A DNA stretch of 64,000 nucleotides from Myxococcales bacterium (lineage in GTDB: Bacteria > Myxococcota_A > Polyangia > Polyangiales > GCA-016699535): positions 1-64,000 of the forward strand of contig JACKDX010000004.1 in the NCBI GenBank assembly GCA_020633325.1. Reading direction: 5' to 3'. Shown piece by piece: positions 34,640 through 42,939 of this stretch. The notes beneath the pieces are model-generated. The model was not told the DNA's origin. It ran no database searches and saw nothing but the letters and a program-made list of their open reading frames with translations. Numbering within the stretch: the stretch's first letter is position 1; every line of letters starts with the position of its first letter. Position numbers and translations under genes: made by a program.

Positions 34640-35629
34640 GTGACCACGCGAAAGACGCAACCTCGCTCTATACATAGCGTTCACGTGGAGGTGGCAGACA
34701 CGGGCTCGCTTTTAGCCATCACCGGCTCAGGTAACGATCATCTAAAAATACTTGAGAACGAGCTTGGTGTGGCCATCGGTCAGCGCGGCACGCACTTGTA
34801 CGTCCAGGGTCAGCGGAAGCCCGTGGATCTGGCAAATCGAGTGCTCACAGAACTGCTCGCCATAGTTCAGGCAGGTGCGCTACTATCCGAGATCGAGGTG
34901 CTTCGAGTGGTTCGTGCGCTGAAGAAGAATCCGGCTACATCTTTTGGGCAGATGCTGAATGACGTGGTGTTGGCTGCGCCGCGCGGGCCCATCACACCCA
35001 AGAACCTCGCTCAGCAGCAATTCGTGGCTGCGATTCGGGCAAATTCCTTGGTATTCGGCGTAGGACCCGCAGGAACTGGGAAGACGTACTTGGCCATGGC
35101 CATGGCAGTACGTGCGCTAAGCGAGCGCCGTGTTAAGCGCATCGTGCTCGCCCGCCCTGCGGTTGAAGCAGGAGAAAAGCTAGGTTTTTTGCCCGGCGAT
35201 TTGGCGGAGAAGGTCAATCCATATTTGAGGCCTTTGTACGACGCGCTCTACGACATGATGGATGTCGAAAAGGCGCAGGGTCTCATCCAGCGCGAAGCTA
35301 TCGAGGTAGCGCCTCTGGCGTTTATGAGAGGCCGCACGCTTAGCGACAGTTTTGTGATTCTCGACGAGGCACAAAACACCACCATCGATCAAATGAAAAT
35401 GTTCCTAACCCGGCTTGGGCACGGGACAAACACGGTCGTGACGGGAGACATCACCCAGGTCGATTTGCCTTCGGGTCAGCCAAGTGGGCTCATCGATGCC
35501 GTGGCGCTGCTTCGATCGGTTGACGACATTGGGATATGCTTGTTTTCATCACACGATGTCGTGCGCCATCCACTGGTACAGAAAATCATCGATAAATATG
35601 ATCGTCGCGACTCACGTCCCATGAAATGA
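34640..35629 (+). CDS. phoH: PhoH-family ATPase (YbeZ type)
   Basis: The protein has 329 residues with an N-terminal KH-like part (HLKILENELGVAIGQRGTHL) and a P-loop ATPase with Walker A GPAGTGKT (142-149) and Walker B SFVILDEAQNTT, plus VVTGDITQVDLPSG. PhoH/YbeZ works with the endonuclease YbeY in rRNA maturation, but ybeY is not next to it here. GTG start. It overlaps cysK by four bases (ATGA at 35626-35629). Confidence 0.93.
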   Translation: MTTRKTQPRSIHSVHVEVADTGSLLAITGSGNDHLKILENELGVAIGQRGTHLYVQGQRKPVDLANRVLTELLAIVQAGALLSEIEVLRVVRALKKNPATSFGQMLNDVVLAAPRGPITPKNLAQQQFVAAIRANSLVFGVGPAGTGKTYLAMAMAVRALSERRVKRIVLARPAVEAGEKLGFLPGDLAEKVNPYLRPLYDALYDMMDVEKAQGLIQREAIEVAPLAFMRGRTLSDSFVILDEAQNTTIDQMKMFLTRLGHGTNTVVTGDITQVDLPSGQPSGLIDAVALLRSVDDIGICLFSSHDVVRHPLVQKIIDKYDRRDSRPMK

Positions 35630-36534
35630 CAGACAAGATCGTCGATAGCGTAGTGGACTTGATCGGCCATACACCGCTGGTTCGGCTGTCCCGCGTCGGA
35701 TCCGCCGCCCGAGCCGAGGTGTGCGCAAAACTCGAGGCTTCAAACCCGGGAGGCAGCGTTAAGGATAGGCCTGCATGGGCGATGGTGCATGCAGCCGAGG
35801 AACAGGGTTTGATAGCATCAGGCTCGACGCTTATCGAGGCGACGAGTGGCAACACAGGTATCAGTCTCGCAATGATTGCTGCGGTTCGGGGATATCACTG
35901 TATGGTTATCATGCCAGAAGATATGAGTGTTGCAAGGCGGCATATCCTTAAGACATACGGCGCGGAGGTGGTGCTCACTCGAGCGGCGGACGGCATGGCA
36001 GGCGCGGTTGCGCGGGCCGAGGAGTTGCTGCGTACCGTTCCTGGGGCTTTCATGCTTCGGCAGTTTCAAAATGAGGCCAACCCTGAGATCCATGCTCGAA
36101 CGACGGGTGAGGAAATTTGGCGTGCTACGGGGGGAATTCTAGAGGCATTTGTTGCTGGGGTGGGAACGGGCGGGACAATCACTGGGGTAGCCCGCACGCT
36201 AAAAAAGCATCGTCCCGCCTTGCGCATCATCGCGGTTGAACCACGCGGGAGTGCAATCCTCTCAGGAGGCAGAGGTGGACTTCACGGGATTCCAGGATTG
36301 GGCGCGGGATTCATTCCGGACGTTCTCGACAGATCTCTCATCGATGAGATAGTGACGGTGTCCGACCTCGATGCCGAGCGCATGTCAAAAAGGCTTGCCA
36401 GCGAGGAAGGCCTGCTGGTGGGCCCCTCGTCCGGGGCCAATGTGCATGTCGCTCTTGCGATCGCACAGCAGTTGCGGATTGGTGAGCGAGTGGTGACAGT
36501 GCTATGTGATACCGCCGAACGGTATCTCTGCTAA
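35626..36534 (+). CDS. cysK: cysteine synthase
   Basis: This 302-residue PLP enzyme has IGHTPLVRLSRVG at the start, the PLP lysine in NPGGSVKDRPAW, the phosphate/substrate loop EATSGNTGISLAM and the GVGTGGTITGVARTLK glycine loop. It converts O-acetylserine (or O-phosphoserine/homocysteine in relatives) and sulfide to cysteine. CysK versus CysM cannot be settled by eye. It is translationally coupled to phoH, an unusual partner. Confidence 0.9.
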   Translation: MTDKIVDSVVDLIGHTPLVRLSRVGSAARAEVCAKLEASNPGGSVKDRPAWAMVHAAEEQGLIASGSTLIEATSGNTGISLAMIAAVRGYHCMVIMPEDMSVARRHILKTYGAEVVLTRAADGMAGAVARAEELLRTVPGAFMLRQFQNEANPEIHARTTGEEIWRATGGILEAFVAGVGTGGTITGVARTLKKHRPALRIIAVEPRGSAILSGGRGGLHGIPGLGAGFIPDVLDRSLIDEIVTVSDLDAERMSKRLASEEGLLVGPSSGANVHVALAIAQQLRIGERVVTVLCDTAERYLC

Positions 36535-36549
36535 TCTAATCTCACTACT

Positions 36550-36933
36550 ATGACTATGTTCGAGCGCATAGGCGGTGAAGAAGTCTTGAGGGCGATTATC
36601 GAAGACTTCGTGGATGCCATGTTTGCCGATTCCATGATCGGTTTCTTTTTTCGTGCGGCGAGTAAAGCACGCATCAAACGCTTTGAGTTTCAACATGCTG
36701 CCAGGTGGCTTGGTGCGGAAATTGCGTACCAGGGTCGGGCCCTCAGCCAAGCGCATCAGCAACATCCTATTCAACTGGGGCACTTCAACCGGCGACGTAC
36801 GCTATTGGGGCAGGTTCTGAGCGCCCACAATGTGCCGCCTGATATTGTGACGGCATGGCTTGCGCATACGGACAGTCTCAGGTTTGAGATATTGAAAGAC
36901 CGTAGCCCAAGTTCTACAGGCGATGGAGCTTGA
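36550..36933 (+). CDS. truncated haemoglobin (2/2 globin)
   Basis: The 127-residue protein starts with the trHb pattern FERIGGEEVLRAIIEDFVDA, then IGFFF, and YQGRALSQAHQQHPIQLGHF, where His69 is the likely proximal haem ligand. The layout resembles group I truncated globins. Such proteins bind O2 or NO; a role in NO detoxification or redox sensing is plausible. It follows cysK by 15 bases and overlaps the pyk 3' end by 20 bases. Confidence 0.8.
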   Translation: MTMFERIGGEEVLRAIIEDFVDAMFADSMIGFFFRAASKARIKRFEFQHAARWLGAEIAYQGRALSQAHQQHPIQLGHFNRRRTLLGQVLSAHNVPPDIVTAWLAHTDSLRFEILKDRSPSSTGDGA

Positions 36934-38320
36934 CAGTATTAGTTGGGGCCGAAGGGGGCCACCCGAGCACCAACACAAAGATATCTCCTTTTTTGCAGAT
37001 CTTCTCCCGCACCAAAAGCGCGGAGGCCACGCGTATCACTTCTGACATGTCCGTTGGCGGAAGTTCCATGAAAGGCAAAACGCCCCAGTTGATCGCCAGT
37101 CGATTCGCTACAGCCTCTTTGGCCGTTATGGCGACGATGGGAGCGGCCCGCCGGTAGCTCGACAACAGTCCCGCTGTTCGGCCGTCGCGGGTGAACGTCA
37201 CAAACGCCTTGATCGGCAATGTGGATGACAAAAGTGCGGCTGCACCCGCTGCGGCATTGGGAAAGCTGAGCTCACCAATACGGCCCGTCCCAGACGTATG
37301 TCCGTGCGGTTGCGCAAACGTGGCGTTCTCAACGTCTTGGATGATCGCGTCCATCATGCGTACGGACTCAAGCGGATAGCGCCCGCTTGCTGTCTCTCCG
37401 CTCAACATCAAAGCATCGGAACCATCAAGTACAGCATTGGCAACATCGGCGGCCTCCGCGCGCGTCGGGCGAGAATTGCGCATCATGGAATCCAGCATTT
37501 GGGTCGCGGTAATCACTACCTTGTTGCGTTTATTGACTTGGCTAATGACGTGCTTTTGGATAACCGGAACTTTCTCGGGGCCGACCTCGACTCCGAGATC
37601 GCCGCGCGCGATCATGACACCATCTGCGGTATCTGCGATGGCGTCTAAATTCTCCAGTGCCTCAGGTTTTTCAATCTTGGCGATAACAGGGGTCTCTTTG
37701 GCCAAGGCCTGCGTGATCGAGACGTCCTCTGCGGTGCGCACGAACGAAAGTGCGAGATAATCCGCTTTGAGCGTGTCAACCGCAAAGGCGAGGTCGGACT
37801 TATCTTTGTCGGTAAGGGAGGGAATACTTAGTTGGGTGCCGGGCACATTCATGCCTTTATTGTCAGATAGCTCGCCTCCAATTTCGACTTCACACACCAC
37901 ATCCGTATCCTCTATGCGAAGTACGCGAAGTCGAAGCAACCCATCATCAAGGAGAATAGCGATGCCAGGCTTCATGTCATCGGCAAAGCCCCCGTGATTG
38001 ACCGAGACACTGTGCTCGTCCCCGGTGATGGCACGGGTGGTGATCGTGAACTTCTCCCCAGGCCTAAGCTCTATCGCTCCACTTCGAAAGCGACCTATGC
38101 GGAGTTTGGGACCAGTCAAGTCCGCCAGCACCGCCACGGCCTTGTTTTGTTTAATGGCGGCCTGGCGCACATGGCGAGCCAAGAGGGCGTGGCTTTCAAA
38201 ATCACCATGGGAGAAATTGAGCCGAGCACAATCCATTCCTGCGGCAACAAGCGCTTCAATCATGTCGGCGTTTGCGGTCGCAGGCCCGAGGGTACAAACG
38301 ATTTTGACATGCCTCATCAT
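36914..38320 (-). CDS. pyk: pyruvate kinase
   Basis: The 468-residue enzyme has the family motifs IVCTLGPATANADMIEALV, MDCARLNFSHGDFESH, the catalytic Lys region VIAKIEKPEALENLDAI, GVMIARGDLGVEVGPEKVP, ITATQMLDSMMRNSRPTRAE and VLDGSDALMLSGETASGRYP. It makes pyruvate and ATP from PEP. It is downstream of leucine dehydrogenase with a four-base overlap, so the pair is probably one transcript. Confidence 0.97.
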   Translation of the reverse strand: MMRHVKIVCTLGPATANADMIEALVAAGMDCARLNFSHGDFESHALLARHVRQAAIKQNKAVAVLADLTGPKLRIGRFRSGAIELRPGEKFTITTRAITGDEHSVSVNHGGFADDMKPGIAILLDDGLLRLRVLRIEDTDVVCEVEIGGELSDNKGMNVPGTQLSIPSLTDKDKSDLAFAVDTLKADYLALSFVRTAEDVSITQALAKETPVIAKIEKPEALENLDAIADTADGVMIARGDLGVEVGPEKVPVIQKHVISQVNKRNKVVITATQMLDSMMRNSRPTRAEAADVANAVLDGSDALMLSGETASGRYPLESVRMMDAIIQDVENATFAQPHGHTSGTGRIGELSFPNAAAGAAALLSSTLPIKAFVTFTRDGRTAGLLSSYRRAAPIVAITAKEAVANRLAINWGVLPFMELPPTDMSEVIRVASALLVREKICKKGDIFVLVLGWPPSAPTNTVKLHRL

Positions 38321-39360
38321 TTGACGCTCGTTAGGCGGTTGCGTGCAATTCGCGCAGCAACCCGATGCGGTGCGATGTTGCTATGTTTGGCTTCCTCCAA
38401 TATATTCCATATCGTATCGAAGATTTTGAGAGTCCGCGACCTTGCAATCTCCTCACGGTACCCTTTTAATTCCTGTGCAACATTGATGAGTCCACCCGCA
38501 TTAATCGCATAATCGGGTGCATAGGTGATTCCCCGTGCGGCCAGCACATCACCATGATGTTCCATGGCGAGCTGATTATTTGCCGCCCCGGCGATGATGC
38601 GACAGCGCAACTGAGGAATGCTGATGTCGTTGATAATGCCGCCAAACGCACAGGGCGCAAACACGTCGCACTCGATCTGAGCGATATCGGAAACTGATAC
38701 GATGGTGGCTCCGAATTCTTGCGCCACGCGCGCGGTTTTATTTGCATCGGTGTCAGCCACCGTCAGTCGGGCTCCCATTGCATGGAGCTCTCTACACAAA
38801 TGATATCCCACGCTGCCAACACCCTGCACGCAGATGTGCAAACCCGTCAGACTATCTTGATGTAACACAAATTTGATGCATGCCTGTATGCCGCAGCGCA
38901 CGCCTAGCGCTGTAAATGGCGACGGATCGCCCGAGCCCCCATCGCCTATCGTCGCACCAGTCACATAGGGAGTGACACTGCGAATGACATGCATATCCTC
39001 GGGCGTAGTTCCGCTGTCTTCCGCAGTGTAATAACGGCCGCCGAGCTGGTGCACCATATCCCCGAATGCGCTGAACAAAGCGTGCCGATCAAACGCGCCC
39101 CGCGGCTCAATGATGACGGCTTTCCCCCCTCCGTGATCAAGCCCGGCCAATGCTGCTTTATAGGTCATGCCTTCGGCGAGCCTAAGCGCATCATGCAGCG
39201 CCGCGTCATCATCCGGATAAACCGCCAAGCGGCAGCCGCCAAGAGCCGGGCCGAGCAGCGAGCTGTGAATGGCAATGATTGCATTCAAATGGCTTGCGGC
39301 ATTGTGGCGGATGAAAACCTCACCATAGCCCAGGTTTCGCATGTGGTTTAAGACAGCCAT
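38317..39360 (-). CDS. leucine/valine-type amino-acid dehydrogenase
   Basis: The protein has 347 residues from ATG 39360 (AVLNHMRNLGYGEVFIRHN), which matches the normal start of leucine dehydrogenases; a longer frame to 39432 exists, with an AGGAG before a TTG-poor stretch, but is not family-like. Motifs: IAIHSSLLGPALGGCRLAVY, the catalytic Lys in MTYKAALAGLDHGGGKAVI and the NAD-binding GVGSVGYHLCRELH. It deaminates branched-chain amino acids with NAD, feeding branched fatty acid synthesis. The symbol (ldh/bcd/vdh) is left open. Confidence 0.88.
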   Translation of the reverse strand: MAVLNHMRNLGYGEVFIRHNAASHLNAIIAIHSSLLGPALGGCRLAVYPDDDAALHDALRLAEGMTYKAALAGLDHGGGKAVIIEPRGAFDRHALFSAFGDMVHQLGGRYYTAEDSGTTPEDMHVIRSVTPYVTGATIGDGGSGDPSPFTALGVRCGIQACIKFVLHQDSLTGLHICVQGVGSVGYHLCRELHAMGARLTVADTDANKTARVAQEFGATIVSVSDIAQIECDVFAPCAFGGIINDISIPQLRCRIIAGAANNQLAMEHHGDVLAARGITYAPDYAINAGGLINVAQELKGYREEIARSRTLKIFDTIWNILEEAKHSNIAPHRVAARIARNRLTSVK

Positions 39361-39424
39361 ATTGTTGGGTTCGCACGTTAACGTAGACCGGATCCCAATA
39401 GAAGCCTTATTCTCCTTATCTGTC

Positions 39425-40009
39425 GTGTTCAACCTGGCGAATGGTGCGATTTTTGGGCTGGCCTTGCTTTGGGGGGCCCCCGTCTGGGCCCAGCAAAGGC
39501 CCTCTGGGGATGCCTACGGGCGACTTCATCACCCATATACCCTAAGCGTGGGTGCCGGTGGCGGGGTGACCCTGTCCGATTCCCCCACTCCCCTGGTCCT
39601 ATTCGATCTGCGATTGCGCTATGTAGAATCCATCGGGGTGTTCATGAGTCCCGGAGTTCGCGCAAACGGCGATGTGGCACTCCATCTGGGGCTCGATTTC
39701 CGACCACTATTTTGGTGGCGATTTCTGCAGAATAAGCGTACCGGGCAGAGAGTTTTAGACCTTTGGCTCGATTCGATTGGTATCGAGGCGGGGGCGAGTT
39801 ATATTCATCGGGACACATCCTCGAAACCGGGTTTGATGCTCGGTATCGGTAGTGACTTGCCATTGGGCGGGCAGGTCCAACCGCGGGCACTGTTTCTGCA
39901 TCTCGGCGTGCGCTACGTGCATTGTCTTGCCTCAGACTACGGGAGCGGGGCTTCAGGCTTTCGAGATCTCAGTGCGTATGTCACACTCAACACCATGTGG
40001 ACGCTCTAG
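39425..40009 (+). CDS. exported, probably outer-membrane beta-barrel protein
   Basis: A GTG at 39425 gives a 194-residue protein with a good signal peptide (NGAIFGLALLWGAPVWAQQ, cleavage after WA). An ATG at 39341 would put 28 unsuitable residues first and overlap the divergent dehydrogenase gene. The mature part alternates aromatic and small residues in strands (LSVGAGGGVTLS, FDLRLRYVESIGVFMSPGV, LFLHLGVRYVHCL) and ends in VTLNTMWTL, a barrel-like C-terminus. No named family recognised. Confidence 0.6.
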   Translation: MFNLANGAIFGLALLWGAPVWAQQRPSGDAYGRLHHPYTLSVGAGGGVTLSDSPTPLVLFDLRLRYVESIGVFMSPGVRANGDVALHLGLDFRPLFWWRFLQNKRTGQRVLDLWLDSIGIEAGASYIHRDTSSKPGLMLGIGSDLPLGGQVQPRALFLHLGVRYVHCLASDYGSGASGFRDLSAYVTLNTMWTL

Positions 40010-40024
40010 TGTCTTTCTAATTTC

Positions 40025-41002
40025 ATGAACACCACTGCGGAAATTCTTATCCTCGACTCGCTCGACCGAGATCGGGAAGGTCTACGGGTGCTTTTTGAAA
40101 AAGAGGGCTACCTGTGCACCGTAGTGGCCGACGCATCGGAAGCGCGTGAACTGATCATCGGCAAGTTTTTCCCCGTTGCGGTGGTGGATCTGGATTTTGG
40201 CGGGGTAGGCGCTGGGGTAGACCTATGTTTTTTCTTGCGGGAGCACAGCCCTGCGACCTCGATTGTGATGCTGACATCACGCAGATCCTTTGAGGCTGCC
40301 GTTCAAGCCATGCGGCTTGGTGTCGTCGATGTCATCATGAAAACACCCGGAGAGATACCACGCTTGCGGGCGACGATTCTCAAGGAGCTCGATAAGCAAG
40401 GCTCAGTGTCCGGGAACAGCGACTTATTGCGGACCGCGCAATCTGTGCTCGAAGAGGCGGTGAAAATAATGCTGGAGATGGGACGGTCTTTGTACGTGAG
40501 TTCTGATTCCTCCTCGCAGCGCCGCCCCCGCGTTTTGTTGGTGGATAACGATGCCACGCTTGTGGATCAGATTCGCACGACATTGAATCCCGCCTTATGC
40601 GAGCTGCACATTGAAATGACGGGTGGCGCGGCGCTTGATAAGGCGCTTGCTACCCCGTTTGATCTGGTGGCTGTCAGTGAACAGTTGGGTGATCTGCCGG
40701 GAACCACGGTGCTAAAGTCCCTGCAGAATTACCATGTGGAGACGCTCGGGCTGTTGTACTCGAAGCAGCAAGGCGGACACTTGGACCGCTATCAGGCGGG
40801 GCAACCCGCTCACGTCGAGCGGCCCTTTGGCGGCGCGCCGCACCTGCTTGAACGCGTAACGTCCATTGCGCAGGAAGTCGGGCAACTTCAGCGGGAGCGC
40901 GGCTATATTCGCGCGTTTCGCAGGCATCACGAGACGTTTTTGCGCCGATATGCGGATTTAAAGATACGTATTGATAACGTGCGCTCAGGGATGTCCCCTT
41001 AA
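40025..41002 (+). CDS. tandem receiver-domain protein (REC plus degenerate REC)
   Basis: The protein has 325 residues. The first REC (about 6-125) has VVDLDFGG with the phosphoacceptor Asp, MLTSRRS and KTPGEIP (switch Lys). The second (about 168-285) begins RPRVLLVDNDATLVDQ, but at the acceptor strand has FDLVAVSEQL, lacking the Asp, so it is probably a pseudo-receiver. A helical linker joins them and a basic helix ends the protein. There is no DNA-binding domain. PilZ and kinase genes follow within 530 bases, so it may be their signalling partner. Confidence 0.75.
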   Translation: MNTTAEILILDSLDRDREGLRVLFEKEGYLCTVVADASEARELIIGKFFPVAVVDLDFGGVGAGVDLCFFLREHSPATSIVMLTSRRSFEAAVQAMRLGVVDVIMKTPGEIPRLRATILKELDKQGSVSGNSDLLRTAQSVLEEAVKIMLEMGRSLYVSSDSSSQRRPRVLLVDNDATLVDQIRTTLNPALCELHIEMTGGAALDKALATPFDLVAVSEQLGDLPGTTVLKSLQNYHVETLGLLYSKQQGGHLDRYQAGQPAHVERPFGGAPHLLERVTSIAQEVGQLQRERGYIRAFRRHHETFLRRYADLKIRIDNVRSGMSP

Positions 41003-41076
41003 GGCACATTGTGTACTTGTCGCGTTTTTTGGACGCGTGTCTGATCCCCCGGATACTATGCTGATCCGGAGGTTTC

Positions 41077-41526
41077 ATGAGTGCTATCATTGTCCCAGCA
41101 GCGCACCGTCATACCATGCGCCGTCAGGTGCGCGTTCCTTGCCAAGTCGTGAGCGACCAACATTTTGAGTTATTAGGCGAAAGCACGTTGGACCTGTCAC
41201 TCGAAGGCATGAAGGTTTTAACGCGCACGCACGTGAATGTGGGTGAGAAGGTGATTGTCTCTTTTAAGGCGCCGATAGGAGGATTATGGTTTGACGCCGA
41301 AGGGGAGGTGGTCCGAGCCGTTCATGGCTATCGCGCTCAGGACCAGGGGCGGGAGTTTGCCCTGCGCTTCTCCTACTTCGAACGCGTTTCAAAGACTTTA
41401 CTGGCCTCTCGCCTTTGTGGATTTCCGCCGCCGCTTCCCAAGAGACGGCATCGGGTTGACTACGCCGCCAGCGTCCGGCGCATTTTCTATCGAGCGCCCG
41501 AGATGACTGGTGTGGCCGAGATCTAG
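41077..41526 (+). CDS. PilZ-domain cyclic di-GMP receptor
   Basis: The 149-residue protein has the two c-di-GMP contacts of PilZ: R-x3-R in TMRRQVRVPC (with Arg-Arg) and D-x-S-x2-G in TLDLSLEGMKV. The fold continues with the barrel VGEKVIVSFKAPIGGLWFDA. A basic tail (PKRRHRVDYAASVRRIF) follows. It should report the c-di-GMP level, which the GAF-HD-GYP protein at 11474 could lower. The kinase gene starts six bases after it. Confidence 0.85.
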   Translation: MSAIIVPAAHRHTMRRQVRVPCQVVSDQHFELLGESTLDLSLEGMKVLTRTHVNVGEKVIVSFKAPIGGLWFDAEGEVVRAVHGYRAQDQGREFALRFSYFERVSKTLLASRLCGFPPPLPKRRHRVDYAASVRRIFYRAPEMTGVAEI

Positions 41527-41532
41527 GACCCC

Positions 41533-42939
41533 GTGGCCTTGAGCCCCCCCCGTCTGGGATTACGCGCCCAGATAATGGTGGTCCTATGCATCGCGTTCTC
41601 CGGCTCCTTCTTCCTGGTTGCCGTAGCGGCGATACCCATTCTCGAGCATGTAAGGAGCCTCGATAGGCTAAAGGCAGCCTCTGGCACCGCCCACATCCTA
41701 GCTGCGTTTCTCGATACGGAGACCACGGTTGACGATTCTAAAGGCTGGAGCCAGGTGGCCGAGGCATTGTCTTTTGGCACCGGTCTGACGGGATTAGAGG
41801 TCAGGACCCAACGCGGATTCAGCTTTCGGCGGGGCGTGACGGGCGAGGGCCGGTTGGTACGTGCGCCTCTTGAGACCGGAGGTGAGGTGAGGCTTTGGAT
41901 CAGCCGCCCCACCGGGAACCTTCATGCCCCGGTCGCGCGATTGCTCTTGCCCTATGTATTTATAGCAGGTGCCTTCATGTTGCTTCTGACTTTCGTAGCG
42001 CTGACCTACGGCATCGTGCGCCCTGTCGAGCAGTTGACCAGAGCGTCCGAGCGGGTGGCCACAGGCGGCCGGTACGAGGAAGTGCCAGTAAAGGGCGTAG
42101 CGGAAATCGCTCGGCTCGCATCGGTGTATAATGCGATGGCGGCGCAGTTGCGTCTCGAACGCACTGCGCTTGAAGACCGTGTGCGTAGGCTCGAAGAAAC
42201 AACCGCCAAACTTCGCACCACCCAGCACGAACTCGTGCGGAGCGAAAAACTGGCATCGGTTGGACGCCTCGCAGCAGGGATTGCACATGAGATAGGCAAT
42301 CCGCTTGCAGCGATTCTCGGCTTCGTCGACCTTCTGCAGGGGGGGAAGCTTAGCGCGATGGAGCAGCGCGAGTTTCTCTCCCGTGTTCACAGTGAAACGG
42401 AACGCATCAATAAAATTATTCGCGATCTCTTGAATTTCTCTCGTCAGAACACGGCTCCTGACGCTCCCCACGCAGCAAGTGATTTAGGCGTCGTGGTTGA
42501 GAATGCCGTCCGTTTGGTAGTTCCTCAAAAAGATCTCAGCCACGTGACCATTGAGCGTCGCGTTGTTGAGCAAACCCCCATGGTCCGGGGCGACGTCGAT
42601 AAACTCACGCAGGTGGTGCTCAATTTACTGCTAAATGCGGCAGACGCTATTGCCGGCGAAGGTAGTATCGTAGTTGATGTCGCGCCCTCCGAAACGCCAG
42701 GCATGGTTTCGTTGGTGGTCTCGGACACGGGCCCCGGTATCGCTCCATCGATTGCCGAGAAGCTCTTTGATCCGTTTGTGACCACAAAGGACGTGGGGCA
42801 GGGCACAGGTCTGGGACTAGCGGTCTGCCACAATATTGTGGCGCAACTGGGCGGAAAGATTGAGGTCACGACTCCAGCGGGTGGCGGAGCTCGGTTTGAG
42901 ATTTTGCTTCCTGAGGCTCCTTTGGCCACCTTGCCATAG
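41533..42939 (+). CDS. membrane sensor histidine kinase (NtrB-like HisKA/HATPase)
   Basis: The 468-residue kinase has two membrane segments (about 13-35 and 138-160) bounding a periplasmic sensor loop of about 100 residues, a HAMP domain (about 160-212), a coiled coil, the H-box AGIAHEIGNPLAAI with His252, the N-box LTQVVLNLLLNAADAI, and the G1/G2 boxes VSDTGPGIAP and GQGTGLGLAVCHNIV. GTG start. The cognate response regulator is probably the upstream double-REC protein or lies elsewhere. Its 3' end overlaps convergent uvrC by 74 bases. Confidence 0.92.
   Translation: MALSPPRLGLRAQIMVVLCIAFSGSFFLVAVAAIPILEHVRSLDRLKAASGTAHILAAFLDTETTVDDSKGWSQVAEALSFGTGLTGLEVRTQRGFSFRRGVTGEGRLVRAPLETGGEVRLWISRPTGNLHAPVARLLLPYVFIAGAFMLLLTFVALTYGIVRPVEQLTRASERVATGGRYEEVPVKGVAEIARLASVYNAMAAQLRLERTALEDRVRRLEETTAKLRTTQHELVRSEKLASVGRLAAGIAHEIGNPLAAILGFVDLLQGGKLSAMEQREFLSRVHSETERINKIIRDLLNFSRQNTAPDAPHAASDLGVVVENAVRLVVPQKDLSHVTIERRVVEQTPMVRGDVDKLTQVVLNLLLNAADAIAGEGSIVVDVAPSETPGMVSLVVSDTGPGIAPSIAEKLFDPFVTTKDVGQGTGLGLAVCHNIVAQLGGKIEVTTPAGGGARFEILLPEAPLATLP

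Noticed and set aside
39341..39424. Upstream ATG start for the exported barrel protein
   Set aside because: It would overlap the divergent dehydrogenase start and place 28 non-signal residues before a good signal peptide.
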